From Glaciecola flavus (GTDB lineage Bacteria; Pseudomonadota; Gammaproteobacteria; Enterobacterales; Alteromonadaceae), in contig NZ_JBHRSW010000006.1 in the NCBI RefSeq assembly GCF_042646125.1, positions 258,717 to 322,716 on the forward strand: a stretch of 64,000 nucleotides of DNA, written 5' to 3'. Under the pieces are notes generated by a model. It had not been told where the DNA came from, did not search any database, and was given only the letters and a program-made list of their open reading frames with translations. The translations under genes and the position numbers were made by a program. Below are positions 26,787 to 36,259 of the stretch, piece after piece. Every line of letters begins with the position of its first letter. The stretch's first letter is position 1.

Positions 26787-27881
26787 TTAGCGATTCAAAT
26801 AATACGCTTGTTCGGACTGCTCGTGATACTGCTTAACGCCTTGGTAAAAACTGTCGTAGGCAGTATAGATTTTGTCAAATGATGGGTCTTCCGCACGTTT
26901 TTCTTTTATGACTTCTTGCGTCGCTTCTTTCAAGGCGTTTATAACTTCAGTAGGAAGGGTTCTGACCTTTACTTGATGAGTTTTAACAAGTTGCGTCAAA
27001 GCCTTATGATTTTCAGAGGTATACTCGTCCAACATATCTTGATTGATCGCACGTGTGGCGACTGCTACGATTTTCTGTAAATCCTTTGGTAAGTCATTCA
27101 TTGCTTGTTCATTAACGATAAATTCAAGCAAGGTGCCTGGTTCATGCCATCCACTGGTATAATAGTAGTCCGCTGCTTTATACAAACCAAAGGTTTGATC
27201 GTTGTATGGCCCAACCCACTCCGTCGCGTCAATCACGCCAGTTTGCAGCGAAGTAAAAATTTCCCCTCCAGTAAGCGTTAAAGGTAGCCCACCTACTTTT
27301 TTGAGCACCTCACCACCAAGCCCCGGGATCCGCATTTTTAGACCCTGTAAATCCGCCAGCGTATTTATTTCTTTCTTGAACCAACCCGCCATTTGTACAC
27401 CCGTGCTACCACCTGCAAAAGGAATTACTCCAAATGGTTGATACAATTCGCGCCATAGTTCCATGCCACCGCCGTAGTGCAGCCATGCATTCATTTCTGT
27501 CACGTTCATGCCAAACGGGATGGCCGAAAAAATTGGCGCAGCAGGTATTTTTCCCTTCCAATAATACGCGCCAGAATGCCCCATTTGTGCACTGCCACTG
27601 GACACAGCATTAAACACCTCAAAACCCGGTACTAGTTCACCCGCACCATATACCGTAATGACTAAGCGCCCCCCAGACATTTCATTGACATAGTCAGCGA
27701 ATCTCTCTGGTGCGCTACCCAAGCCTGGGAAGTTTTTTGGCCACGAAGTAACTAATTTCCATTTGTATTCTTTAGCTACTTGAACAGACTGCGCCTCCGC
27801 GCCCGTGTCTTGGTTGCCACCACATGATTGTATTAAAAATAAAGTAATCAGGATGCCCAGAGGTTTAAGTAGTTTCATCAT
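26787..27881 (-). CDS. TRAP transporter substrate-binding protein (DctP family), lipid-anchored
   Basis: This is the periplasmic solute receptor of a tripartite ATP-independent transporter, 364 residues. The signal ends in a lipobox (LIQSC), suggesting an outer- or inner-membrane-anchored receptor rather than a free one. DctP-family landmarks include WKLVTSWPKNFPGLG, AGELVPGFEVFNAVSSG, LKMRIPGLGGEVLKKVGG with the conserved carboxylate-binding Arg, and GVIDATEWVGPYND. The last resembles the TakP-type subgroup that binds 2-oxo-acids or lactate. The ligand is not decidable here. It is the last gene of dctQ-dctM-dctP. Confidence 0.9.
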   Translation of the reverse strand: MMKLLKPLGILITLFLIQSCGGNQDTGAEAQSVQVAKEYKWKLVTSWPKNFPGLGSAPERFADYVNEMSGGRLVITVYGAGELVPGFEVFNAVSSGSAQMGHSGAYYWKGKIPAAPIFSAIPFGMNVTEMNAWLHYGGGMELWRELYQPFGVIPFAGGSTGVQMAGWFKKEINTLADLQGLKMRIPGLGGEVLKKVGGLPLTLTGGEIFTSLQTGVIDATEWVGPYNDQTFGLYKAADYYYTSGWHEPGTLLEFIVNEQAMNDLPKDLQKIVAVATRAINQDMLDEYTSENHKALTQLVKTHQVKVRTLPTEVINALKEATQEVIKEKRAEDPSFDKIYTAYDSFYQGVKQYHEQSEQAYYLNR

Positions 27882-27921
27882 AGTCGTCCAAAAATAGTTA
27901 AGTTATGCAATGTTGCTGGTG

Positions 27922-29289
27922 TTAACCATAAATTATGCTTGGTAACCACGTCACAATTGGGGGGGCAATCGCAATGATTAGCAAGAGTAGCAATTGAATC
28001 ACAATAAATGGAACAACACCTCGATAAATTTGCTCTGTTTTCACCAACTGGCTGGCCACACCTCGAAGATAAAATAGGGCGAAGCCAAAAGGCGGCGTCA
28101 AGAATGACGTTTGTAAGTTGACCGCAATCATAATGCCAAGCCATATTGGATCAGCTCCCATCACAATCAAAATTGGCGCGACAATCGGCACCACAACAAA
28201 TGTGATCTCAATAAAATCTAAAATAAAGCCAAGCAAAAAGATGATTAGCATGACTAACAACATCGCTGTAAACATGCCACCGGGTAAAGAAGTGAAAAAC
28301 GACTTTAGTAATTCTTCGCCGCCAAACCCTCTAAACACCAACGAAAAAAGGCTTGCTCCTATCAAAATTAGAAAAACCATTGACGTGACTTTCGTTGTTT
28401 CGCTTGCCACGTACTTAAAAGTAGACGCATTTAACGCCCCCTTGAGGCCAGCTAAAAAAAGCGCACCAATAGCGCCTACACTTGCTGCCTCAGTCGGCGT
28501 AGCATAACCCAATAGAATAGAGCCCAACACACAAGCAATGAGGATTAAAGGCGGGGCTAGCGCAACCAACAAAGATCGCAAAGAAGCGTGTTCATTTTCT
28601 TGTCCTTTGGCTGGCACCTGTTGAGGCGAAAAGCGACTCACACCCCATATGTACAGTAAATACAAGACAACCAAAAGTAAGCCAGGAAATAAAGCGCCAA
28701 CAAAGAGGTCTCCGACCGAGACTGAATCAGGCGAAAAAATTCCCAAGTCCAACTGCGCCTTTTGATAGGCGCTACTTAAAACATCTCCAAGCAACACAAG
28801 CGCAATGGACGGCGGAATAATTTGACCCAACGTACCGGTGGCACAAATAGCGCCTGAAGCTAAAGAAGGTGAATATCCGCGCTTGAGCATAGTAGGTAAG
28901 GACAATAACCCCATTGTCACTACCGTGGCTCCGACGATACCAGTGCTGGCTGCCAATAACATACCGACGACAATAACCGATACGCCTAAGCCCGTTTTAA
29001 ATCGGCCAAGAACGGCTGACATGGAGATAAGCAAATCCTCGGCGATTTTTGCCCGTTCGAGTATAACTCCCATCAAGACGAAAAGCGGCACCGCAATGAG
29101 CGTAGTATTGCTAACAATACCAAATAGACGAGAGGGTACAGTTAACAAATAACTCGTATCAAATACGCCAAATAATGCGCCTATTCCCGCAAAAATAAGA
29201 GAAACACCAGCTAGTGTTAGAGCAACAGGATACCCAAGCAACAACGCAGCACAAACGGCAAAGAAAAGTAGAACGGACAACCATTCCAT
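27922..29289 (-). CDS. TRAP transporter large permease (DctM family)
   Basis: This large membrane subunit carries the sodium-driven substrate path. The 455-residue protein has about twelve hydrophobic segments and family motifs LFAVCAALLLGYPVALTL at the N-terminus, ATGTLGQIIPPSIALVLLGD, and NLQTSFLTPPFGFALFYLRG near the C-terminus. It overlaps the small permease gene by one base (stop/start TAATG) and precedes the receptor gene by 40 bp. Confidence 0.93.
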   Translation of the reverse strand: MEWLSVLLFFAVCAALLLGYPVALTLAGVSLIFAGIGALFGVFDTSYLLTVPSRLFGIVSNTTLIAVPLFVLMGVILERAKIAEDLLISMSAVLGRFKTGLGVSVIVVGMLLAASTGIVGATVVTMGLLSLPTMLKRGYSPSLASGAICATGTLGQIIPPSIALVLLGDVLSSAYQKAQLDLGIFSPDSVSVGDLFVGALFPGLLLVVLYLLYIWGVSRFSPQQVPAKGQENEHASLRSLLVALAPPLILIACVLGSILLGYATPTEAASVGAIGALFLAGLKGALNASTFKYVASETTKVTSMVFLILIGASLFSLVFRGFGGEELLKSFFTSLPGGMFTAMLLVMLIIFLLGFILDFIEITFVVVPIVAPILIVMGADPIWLGIMIAVNLQTSFLTPPFGFALFYLRGVASQLVKTEQIYRGVVPFIVIQLLLLLIIAIAPPIVTWLPSIIYG

Positions 29290-29801
29290 TAATACGCTTC
29301 CACCCGCTTATTTACAATCTTATTCCCTTGGTTGATTAATTCTGCAATGGCTTGCAGCGCCATAGAACCGGCAAACAACAACATAAATGACTTCAAAATG
29401 TAAACAAACGGCAAACCACCGGGTTCTCTGCTTGCCTCCATTAGTCGCCAAGACTCAAACACATAGTCGATGCAAACCACAAATAAATAAACACTCACAG
29501 GCAACATAAAAAGAAGTGCGCCAAAAAAATCGACTACAGCGCGTTTTCTCGCATTGAAACGCCGATAAAACACATCAACACGCACGTGACCATCATGTTG
29601 ATAGGTAAACGCCGCGCCAAGCAAAAATACCGCTGCATGTAGATAGGTGACAGACTCTTGCAAGCCAATCCAACCGACATTAAAACCGTATCGCAACAAA
29701 ACAATGACAAACATGACAATTGCCATGACAATCGTTGCAAAACTCACAAAAGCACCAAGTTGGCGATTAATGAAAACGATAATGCTTGCAAATGACGACA
29801 T
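29289..29801 (-). CDS. TRAP transporter small permease (DctQ family)
   Basis: This 170-residue protein has four hydrophobic helices, the usual DctQ topology, with GWIGLQESVTYLHAAVFLLGAAFTY and DGHVRVDVFYRRF matching the family signature (E-x-x-x-Y and H-V-R-V-D). It is the first gene of the TRAP operon and is translationally coupled to the large permease gene. Confidence 0.92.
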   Translation of the reverse strand: MSSFASIIVFINRQLGAFVSFATIVMAIVMFVIVLLRYGFNVGWIGLQESVTYLHAAVFLLGAAFTYQHDGHVRVDVFYRRFNARKRAVVDFFGALLFMLPVSVYLFVVCIDYVFESWRLMEASREPGGLPFVYILKSFMLLFAGSMALQAIAELINQGNKIVNKRVEAY

Positions 29802-29924
29802 AATTTATTGGAGAGACTTCTTTTTTCTTTGTATTGTGACACAAGAATAACAGCATGAGAATTGCTGATTTACTAAAAGTTAACAAGTCTGAGTGACAAG
29901 CTAGGGAGGGTATTGAATAATATA

Positions 29925-29951
29925 GAAAAAGAGCAGCATGTATGCTGCTCT
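29925..29951 (-). terminator. Rho-independent terminator of fklB
   Basis: On the minus strand AGAGCAGCAT-AC-ATGCTGCTCT is followed by TTTT, ten bases past the fklB stop. A perfect 10-bp stem. Confidence 0.85.
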
Positions 29952-29960
29952 AGAAACTGT

Positions 29961-30581
29961 TTAGGCGACGATATCGAGTAACTCTACGTCAAAAACCAAT
30001 GTGGAGTAAGGACCAATTGCAGCACCCGCGCCTTGCTCTCCATAAGCGAGATCATAAGGCACATGTAAGCGCCATTTGTCGCCGACAGACATCAATTGCA
30101 AAGCTTCCGTCCAACCTTTGATTACGCCATTTACTGGAAATTCAGCAGGTTGACCACGCTCATAGCTACTGTCGAACACTTTGCCGTCGATTAGGGTGCC
30201 GTGGTAATGCGTTTTTACAGTAGACGTTGCTGTTGGCTTTTCGCCGTCACCTGATTGTAAAACTTCATATTGTAAACCCGATTCGGTTACCGTTACTTCG
30301 TCCCTTTTCGCATTTTCTTCGAGGTAGTTTTTGCCTTCAGCCATAACCTCTGCGTGTTGCGATTGTTTTGCCGCTTGCATGCGTTGATGAATTTCGTTAA
30401 ATGCAGTCCGCAGAGCGTCGTTGCTGACTTCTGGAGACTCACCAGAAAAACCGCGCTTAACCCCTTCTAGCACGATGTTTATGTCCAAACCTTCAAAAGG
30501 GTTTGATGTTAACTGCTGACCCATTTGAAAGCCAATGCCGTAACTGGCTTGTTCTTCTACACTAGTGTATTTTTCGCTCAC
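29961..30581 (-). CDS. fklB: FKBP-type peptidyl-prolyl isomerase, FklB-like
   Basis: This 206-residue protein has an N-terminal dimerisation region (SYGIGFQMGQQLTSNPFEGLD) and a C-terminal FKBP domain (VKTHYHGTLIDGKVFDSSYERGQPAEFPV, VIKGWTEALQLM, WRLHVPYDLAYGE). There is no signal peptide, so it is cytoplasmic like FklB (206 residues in E. coli) rather than the periplasmic FkpA. It catalyses proline cis-trans isomerisation. Divergent from ppc with a 267-bp gap. Confidence 0.92.
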   Translation of the reverse strand: MSEKYTSVEEQASYGIGFQMGQQLTSNPFEGLDINIVLEGVKRGFSGESPEVSNDALRTAFNEIHQRMQAAKQSQHAEVMAEGKNYLEENAKRDEVTVTESGLQYEVLQSGDGEKPTATSTVKTHYHGTLIDGKVFDSSYERGQPAEFPVNGVIKGWTEALQLMSVGDKWRLHVPYDLAYGEQGAGAAIGPYSTLVFDVELLDIVA

Positions 30582-30848
30582 GTTAATTCCGTAGTTCTTA
30601 ATAAAGGACGGAAGGATAACATGCCAACAACAGCAATCCTAATTGCGTTATTTTCGTAGTTATATCTCGTTGTTTGGTGTGTTTATGTATATCAAATTTG
30701 ATTGCTTATTGAGCACATTTAACACCCATTTAACATCAACAAGCAAAGCATTCTACAATAGACGGGATCTATATAGAGAGCGTCTAGACATAGGCTCGCT
30801 ATCGAAGTATGGTTAATCTAGAAAAGCAATATAGGAATCATTGAAAAT

Positions 30849-33467
30849 ATGAAGCAAGATTTGGTCACTCAGTTGAAAGACACCATTAAATATCTGGGCG
30901 CAACGCTAGGTGAAACAATTGAAACAGAATTGGGGACTGAATGGTTGGCGCGTATTGAGCAAATTCGTCATGACGGCAGAGAATCGGCAAATGGCGATGA
31001 AGCATCAACACAAAAACTTGCAGACACATTAGCCTCACTCGATAATAAATCTTTGTTGACAATAGGCCGCGCATTTGCACAGTTTTTGAACCTAGCCAAC
31101 ATTGCTGAACAAGAATTCAATACGGCAGCCACATCAGCAGACTCGTTGTCTTCACAATTGAACAACTTGTTGGAAACCTCTGGTAAAGACATAGATGAAA
31201 ATGCGATTAAGCAAGCCATTGAACACCTCAATGTAGACTTAGTTCTCACCGCTCATCCAACTGAAGTAACGCGCCGCACAAACATTCACAAACACCGCGA
31301 ACTTGCGAGTCAACTATTGACCCTACACTCTGAAGAAATCAGTGAGTCAGAGCGCGCCCGCAGTAAAGCAAGAGTGGCAGACTTAATTGCACAGGCTTGG
31401 CACACAGAAGAAATTCGCTCAGTTAGACCCACGCCCGTCGATGAAGCGCGCTGGGGCTATTCCGTGATTGAAAACTCGCTATGGGAAGCGGTGCCCGAGT
31501 TTATGCGCGAATTAGATGATTTCTTACAAACGCGTTTTTCTCAGCGCTTACCCCTGACCGCAAAGCCAGTGCAATTTAGTTCCTGGATGGGCGGGGACAG
31601 AGACGGTAATCCATTTGTGACAGCATCGGTCACGCAAGAAGTATTACTTCGCGCCAGACGTCGCGCTGCCAAGTTATTTCTGGAAGATTTCCACCGCTTA
31701 TATACCGAACTGTCAATGAACAAATGCAGTGATGCACTGCGTGAATTTGTTGGCGACGAGAAAGAGCCCTATCGTGCGATTTTAAAGCCGCTTATTCTTA
31801 AATTAGAACTTACCCGCGAGGGCAAAGCCAAAACCAAGAAATGGATCCAAAGCACAGACGAGCTACTTAAACCATTAAATTTGTGTTACCAGTCTCTCTG
31901 TGAATGCAACATGCAGGTCATTGCAGACGGCGCCTTGCTCGACACTTTGAGAAGAGCGCACGCCTTTGGTGCGCAACTACTAAAACTCGACATAAGACAG
32001 GACTCCCAACGACACGCCGACGTCTTCAGCGAAGTTACGCAGTATCTTGGTCTGGGTGATTACAACACCTGGAGTGAAAAAGAGAAGCAAACTTTCTTAC
32101 TCAAAGAGCTGTCGTCTCGTCGCCCTCTTTTCCCCAAAAATTGGGCACCATCTGAAGAAGTACAAGAAGTATTAGACACATGTGAAGTCATAGCTAATAA
32201 CGATGAAGATGGCTTTGGTATTTATATTATTTCCATGGCGCGCGAGCCCTCAGATGTGCTCGCTGTACAATTGCTACTGCAAGAAGCAGGCGTATCATGG
32301 CCTATGCCGGTAGCACCTTTATTTGAAACACTGGATGACCTAAATAATTCGCCAGAAGCGATGAAAGCGCTGCTAGATATTGATTGGTATAAAAAGTATA
32401 TCAATGGCCGACAGTACGTAATGATTGGCTATTCTGATTCAGCCAAAGATGCAGGCTCACTTGCCGCAGGTTGGGCACAATACGAATCACAAGAGGCCTT
32501 AGTTAACTTAGCGAGTGAAAACAACATTCAACTCACCCTCTTTCACGGCAGAGGAGGCACAATTGGTCGAGGTGGTTTACCTGCTAAAGCCGCGATACAC
32601 TCACAGCCGCCGGGATCATTAGAAGGCGGCTTTAGGGTTACCGAACAAGGCGAAACCATTCGTTATAAGTTTGGCATGCCACAATTAGCCAAACGCAGTT
32701 TATCTTTATACGCCTCGGCTGTCGTCGAAGCGATTACCTCTCCGCCGCCAGCACCCAAACAAGCATGGCGCGAAATCATTGCACAAATGGCAGACAAAGG
32801 CCGTGATAACTATCGTCAAACCGTTCGTCACGATAAAGATTTTGTCCCGTATTTTCGGGTCGCCACACCTGAGCAAGAATTAGGCAAATTGCCTTTGGGT
32901 AGCCGACCAGCAAAACGTAAACCTCAAGGCGGCATAGAAAGTTTACGCGCCATCCCTTGGATTTTTGCTTGGGCGCAGACGCGCCTTGTATTACCTAGTT
33001 GGCTGGGCGTAATGCGCGCTATCGACAGCATAAACACAGCCGAAAACAAAGCGCTTGTGCAAGAAATGATAGAACAATGGCCTTTCTTTGCTTCACGTAT
33101 TTCGATGCTAGACATGGTGTTTAAAAAAGCCGATCCCAACATCAGTGCGGCATATGACAAACGCCTGGTGCCGACAGAACTGTCCCACTTTGGTGAGGCT
33201 TTGCGCACAGAGCTAAGAGACAGTATCGACTCTCTATTGTCCATCACCGGCCATGAACACATGATGGAAGACGACCCCCACGGACGTACTTCCATGAACA
33301 TTAGAGCAACCTACTTGCAACCTTTGCACTATTTACAAATAGAGCTTCTTGATCGCATAAGAAAGGCAGAAGCGTCTAATTTCAGTGACAATGACGTTGA
33401 AACATTGGAGCGTGCTATGATGGTCGCTATTACAGGCATCGCTGTCGGTATGCGTAATACTGGATAA
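30849..33467 (+). CDS. ppc: Phosphoenolpyruvate carboxylase
   Basis: Ppc carboxylates phosphoenolpyruvate to oxaloacetate to refill the citric-acid cycle. The 872-residue length is close to E. coli (883). Visible active-site signatures are VLTAHPTEVTRRT (catalytic His), GGDRDGNPFVTA, GYSDSAKDAGSLAA, FHGRGGTIGRGG (the mobile glycine-rich loop) and the C-terminal RNTG that forms part of the inhibitor site. The mdh gene nearby works on the same C4 pool. The gene is followed after 2 bp by an RNA methyltransferase gene. Confidence 0.98.
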   Translation: MKQDLVTQLKDTIKYLGATLGETIETELGTEWLARIEQIRHDGRESANGDEASTQKLADTLASLDNKSLLTIGRAFAQFLNLANIAEQEFNTAATSADSLSSQLNNLLETSGKDIDENAIKQAIEHLNVDLVLTAHPTEVTRRTNIHKHRELASQLLTLHSEEISESERARSKARVADLIAQAWHTEEIRSVRPTPVDEARWGYSVIENSLWEAVPEFMRELDDFLQTRFSQRLPLTAKPVQFSSWMGGDRDGNPFVTASVTQEVLLRARRRAAKLFLEDFHRLYTELSMNKCSDALREFVGDEKEPYRAILKPLILKLELTREGKAKTKKWIQSTDELLKPLNLCYQSLCECNMQVIADGALLDTLRRAHAFGAQLLKLDIRQDSQRHADVFSEVTQYLGLGDYNTWSEKEKQTFLLKELSSRRPLFPKNWAPSEEVQEVLDTCEVIANNDEDGFGIYIISMAREPSDVLAVQLLLQEAGVSWPMPVAPLFETLDDLNNSPEAMKALLDIDWYKKYINGRQYVMIGYSDSAKDAGSLAAGWAQYESQEALVNLASENNIQLTLFHGRGGTIGRGGLPAKAAIHSQPPGSLEGGFRVTEQGETIRYKFGMPQLAKRSLSLYASAVVEAITSPPPAPKQAWREIIAQMADKGRDNYRQTVRHDKDFVPYFRVATPEQELGKLPLGSRPAKRKPQGGIESLRAIPWIFAWAQTRLVLPSWLGVMRAIDSINTAENKALVQEMIEQWPFFASRISMLDMVFKKADPNISAAYDKRLVPTELSHFGEALRTELRDSIDSLLSITGHEHMMEDDPHGRTSMNIRATYLQPLHYLQIELLDRIRKAEASNFSDNDVETLERAMMVAITGIAVGMRNTG

Positions 33468-33469
33468 AC

Positions 33470-33973
33470 ATGCCTTTTAGTATTGGCCTTGTTAACCCTA
33501 AAGCCGCTACCAATGTAGCGGCTATTTTACGCGCAGGTGGCTGCTTTGGCGCCAGTTCCATTTTTTACACCGGTCAGCGATTTGGCTACGCACGTGACAA
33601 CAGCAAAGACTTTGCCCAAGATACCAAAGCATTTAGGCGCAGCATTCCAACTATTGGCGTAGACAACTTGCTCGACTATAAACCCAAGCAAGCTAAAACA
33701 GTAGTGGTAGAATTAGTTGAAAACGCTACGGCGCTGCCAGAATACCAGCACCCAGAGAGTGCTTACTATATTTTTGGACCAGAGGACGGAAGTGTATCGC
33801 AAGCGATTGTCAATCAAGCAGATGATGTAGTGTTTATTCCCTGTCGCAGCAATTTAAATTTAGCAGCGACAGCTAGCGTCTTGTTTTATGACCGCTTAAG
33901 CAAACTGGGTTACGACAAAAGCAACGCAGCATTGCGTGCAGCCAGAGATACAAACAACACGCTGTTAATTTAA
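33470..33973 (+). CDS. TrmH/SpoU-family RNA methyltransferase
   Basis: This 167-residue protein has the knotted SPOUT methyltransferase motifs: motif 1 NPKAATNVAAILRAGGCFGA, motif 2 YYIFGPEDGSVSQ and motif 3 LNLAATASVLFYDRL, which bind S-adenosylmethionine. It is a stand-alone catalytic domain like TrmL but diverges at the N-terminus, so I assign no target. It starts 2 bp after ppc (probable co-transcription) and overlaps the convergent trxC stop by 4 bp. Confidence 0.88.
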   Translation: MPFSIGLVNPKAATNVAAILRAGGCFGASSIFYTGQRFGYARDNSKDFAQDTKAFRRSIPTIGVDNLLDYKPKQAKTVVVELVENATALPEYQHPESAYYIFGPEDGSVSQAIVNQADDVVFIPCRSNLNLAATASVLFYDRLSKLGYDKSNAALRAARDTNNTLLI

Positions 33974-34404
33974 GCCGCTATCGTATTGACGCATTTCATG
34001 ATCCACTGCTTAAGCTGCGCCTCACCTAAAGCCCCCGACACTCTATCTATCTCACTACCCTTGTGAAAAAATATCAACGTTGGAATCGAACGAATACCCG
34101 CTTCGGCTGAAACTTGTTGCGCATCTTGTGTATCTACTTTTGCAAATAGTAGACCATCAGATTGCACGGCAACTGACTCAAATACCGGTGCCATGACTTT
34201 GCATGGACCACACCATGACGCCCAAAAGTCTACAATAACAGGTAAATCATTCTTTTCGACATAGCGATAAAAGCTTTGGTCAGTTAAGTCAACAGGCTTC
34301 GCTTCGTATATCTCAGCTTTACACTTCCCACATCCGGCATGCACATGAGACTTGTCTTCTGGTATCCGGTTAATTGCACCACATTTACTGCACACTATAT
34401 GCAT
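33970..34404 (-). CDS. trxC: Thioredoxin 2 (zinc-binding)
   Basis: TrxC is a cytoplasmic thioredoxin with an N-terminal zinc-binding extension. The 144-residue protein has the four zinc Cys residues at 5, 8, 25 and 28 and the active site WASWCGPCKVMAP, followed by the cis-Pro segment GIRSIPTLIFF. E. coli TrxC is 139 residues and OxyR-regulated; no OxyR site was recognised here. Confidence 0.95.
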   Translation of the reverse strand: MHIVCSKCGAINRIPEDKSHVHAGCGKCKAEIYEAKPVDLTDQSFYRYVEKNDLPVIVDFWASWCGPCKVMAPVFESVAVQSDGLLFAKVDTQDAQQVSAEAGIRSIPTLIFFHKGSEIDRVSGALGEAQLKQWIMKCVNTIAA

Positions 34405-34484
34405 ACTTACCCTTAAAATATCGATAGTTTCAACAAAAGACCTGCATGTTCAGCATTTAATTTCTCATCTGAATAAAAGCCAAC

Positions 34485-34511
34485 AAAAAAGGCGCGTAAT
34501 GCGCCTTTTTT
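34485..34511 (-). terminator. Rho-independent terminator of mdh
   Basis: AAAAAAGGCGC-GTAAT-GCGCCTTTTTT is symmetrical, with T-runs on both strands, 16 bp past the mdh stop. It can serve the minus-strand mdh transcript. Confidence 0.88.
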
Positions 34512-34526
34512 ATATATTGCTATAGC

Positions 34527-35465
34527 TTAGCCTTTTACGAAATCCACACCAAGCTGAATGTCGCCGCGTAAACCTTCTAGCATGTCTTCTTTTGCTTTTT
34601 GTTCAAATGCACTTAATTCACCATAAGGCAAAATTTCTTCGACACCGTTTTTGCCAAGTTTTACTGGATGTGCGAAAAACGCTGCGTCTTCAGAGCCATC
34701 AACTTGTACATAAGTATATTCGACCACTTCTTCACCTTGAAGCGCCTTAACCAGTGACAAACAGAATCTAGCAGCAGCCTGCCCCATAGAGAGTGTGGCA
34801 GAGCCTCCACCGGCTTTTGCTTGAACAACTTCTGTACCTGCATTTTGGATACGAGGAGTGAGTTCTGCGACTTCTTCATCCGTAAAAGACACGCCTTCAA
34901 CCTGAGAAAGCAAAGGCAAGATAGTAGTACCAGAATGACCACCAATAACGGGAACGTGGATCTCGGATGTACTCTTGCCTTTTAGCTCAGCAATAAAAGT
35001 TTCTGAACGAATAACATCTAGCGTCGTCACACCAAATAGTTTGTTTTTGTCGTAAACACCTTTTGCCTTTAAGGCTTCAGCAGCGATAGCAACTGTTGTG
35101 TTCACAGGATTGGTAATGATGCCAATGCATGCGCTTGGGCAATTGTCAGCACAAGCATCAACGAGATTTTTCACGATACCCGCATTGATATTGAACAAAT
35201 CAGAACGATCCATTCCAGGTTTACGAGGAACACCAGCAGGAATTAACACGATATCACAAGCTGTCAAGGCATCTGCCAAGTCGTCTTTTCCAAAGCCCTT
35301 AACCGTTACGTCAGTGGGGATGTGGCTCAAATCAACAGCAACTCCTGGAACTACTGGCGCTACGTCATACAATGACAATTCAGAACCGGCAGGAAGTTGA
35401 GTTTTTAGCAATAATGATAATGCCTGACCGATACCACCGGCCGCGCCTAATACGGCTACTTTCAT
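34527..35465 (-). CDS. mdh: Malate dehydrogenase
   Basis: Mdh interconverts malate and oxaloacetate with NAD. I place the start at MKVAVLGAAGGIGQAL (35465), giving 312 residues as in E. coli; a longer frame would add 23 residues without family match. The Rossmann motif GAAGGIGQ, the substrate-binding loop IPAGVPRKPGMDRSDL, ITNPVNTTVAIAAE and the catalytic His region PVIGGHSGTTILPL are all present. In many gammaproteobacteria mdh and argR are divergent neighbours; here a toxin-antitoxin pair sits between them. Confidence 0.97.
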   Translation of the reverse strand: MKVAVLGAAGGIGQALSLLLKTQLPAGSELSLYDVAPVVPGVAVDLSHIPTDVTVKGFGKDDLADALTACDIVLIPAGVPRKPGMDRSDLFNINAGIVKNLVDACADNCPSACIGIITNPVNTTVAIAAEALKAKGVYDKNKLFGVTTLDVIRSETFIAELKGKSTSEIHVPVIGGHSGTTILPLLSQVEGVSFTDEEVAELTPRIQNAGTEVVQAKAGGGSATLSMGQAAARFCLSLVKALQGEEVVEYTYVQVDGSEDAAFFAHPVKLGKNGVEEILPYGELSAFEQKAKEDMLEGLRGDIQLGVDFVKG

Positions 35466-35702
35466 GTTATGTCTCCTGATTATAGGGCAATATTTTTCGA
35501 GCGAGAGAGTAATATAAATAAGCTTAAATCTCAATCATTCTAGCGTGTTATTGTTTTTGATGTCAGTGCGGTGCCGTACTTTACAATTAAGTCGCTCTCG
35601 TTGATCACTGGGACGTTAACACGCGGGGTATGCTATAAGTACGATTACCAATCAGTGGAAAGTTATGTCGCCATTTAGATTGGCATACTATATTAGGTAT
35701 AT

Positions 35703-35716
35703 ATACTCTTGAGTAT
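35703..35716. promoter_or_regulatory. Candidate operator of the higBA-type pair
   Basis: ATACTC-TT-GAGTAT is a 6-bp perfect inverted repeat just upstream of the toxin reading frame, in an A/T-rich stretch (GTATATATAC overlaps it). Toxin-antitoxin genes with an XRE antitoxin are usually autorepressed through such palindromes; this is inference. Confidence 0.4.
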
Positions 35717-35741
35717 GTGAGAGATATTCGAACATAAACGA

Positions 35742-35999
35742 TTGGATAAGCAACTTTCGAAAGCGCCTCTAGAAACTCAAAAGTGCTATGAAAAACGGAC
35801 GGATATTGTGATCATATCTCACCCTTCTGGATTGCGCTTTATTAAAGGTTTCAAAGATGAAGCACTTTCTGGAAATTGGAAAGGATTTCGCTCTTCTCGT
35901 TTAAATCAGCAATATCGAGTTATTTACTCTGCTGAAAACGGAGCGATGTATGTCCAAGTGGTAGGGCTTACACCCCATGATTATCGTAGGAGATCATAA
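35742..35999 (+). CDS. RelE/HigB-superfamily toxin
   Basis: This 85-residue product (from TTG 35742) is a RelE-fold mRNA interferase of the HigB-like subgroup: SHPSGLRFIKGFKDEAL, NWKGFRSSRLNQQYRVIY and the C-terminal LTPHDYRRRS match. The start is odd. The same frame continues upstream as E-I-F-E-H-K-R before the TTG, which is how this family usually begins, but the codon expected to start it is TGA (35718-35720), directly after an in-frame ATG. Either TTG or ATA (35724) is used, or the N-terminus is damaged. It overlaps the antitoxin start by one base. Confidence 0.8.
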   Translation: MDKQLSKAPLETQKCYEKRTDIVIISHPSGLRFIKGFKDEALSGNWKGFRSSRLNQQYRVIYSAENGAMYVQVVGLTPHDYRRRS

Positions 36000-36259
36000 T
36001 GATAGATTTTCAAAAAGCTAAAAAACGAGTCTCTATTCCTAGCGGCGAATCAGTCCGTATCATTCGCGAGCTTCAGGAGCTAAGCCAAAATGATTTAGCT
36101 AAAATGACAGGCATTCCTCATTCAACGATATTAGCAATAGAAAATGATCGTATCAACTTAGGGGTAGAGCGCGCAAAATCTCTGGCTCGCGCTTTAACAT
36201 GTCACCCAGCGGTACTCGTGTTCCCAGGCTGGGAAGTAGAAAGTGAACACGCGGCTTAA
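35999..36259 (+). CDS. XRE-family antitoxin
   Basis: This 86-residue helix-turn-helix protein follows the toxin with a 1-bp stop/start overlap. The HTH is clear: LQELSQNDLAKMTGIPHST ILAIENDRINLG with the recognition helix near residues 38-50. Toxin-first order is typical of higBA. It presumably neutralises the upstream toxin and represses the pair through the palindrome at 35703-35716. Confidence 0.85.
   Translation: MIDFQKAKKRVSIPSGESVRIIRELQELSQNDLAKMTGIPHSTILAIENDRINLGVERAKSLARALTCHPAVLVFPGWEVESEHAA

Noticed and set aside
30688..30703. Palindrome ATCAAATTTGAT upstream of ppc
   Set aside because: Matches no regulator consensus well (the FNR spacing is wrong) and is A/T-rich enough to arise by chance.
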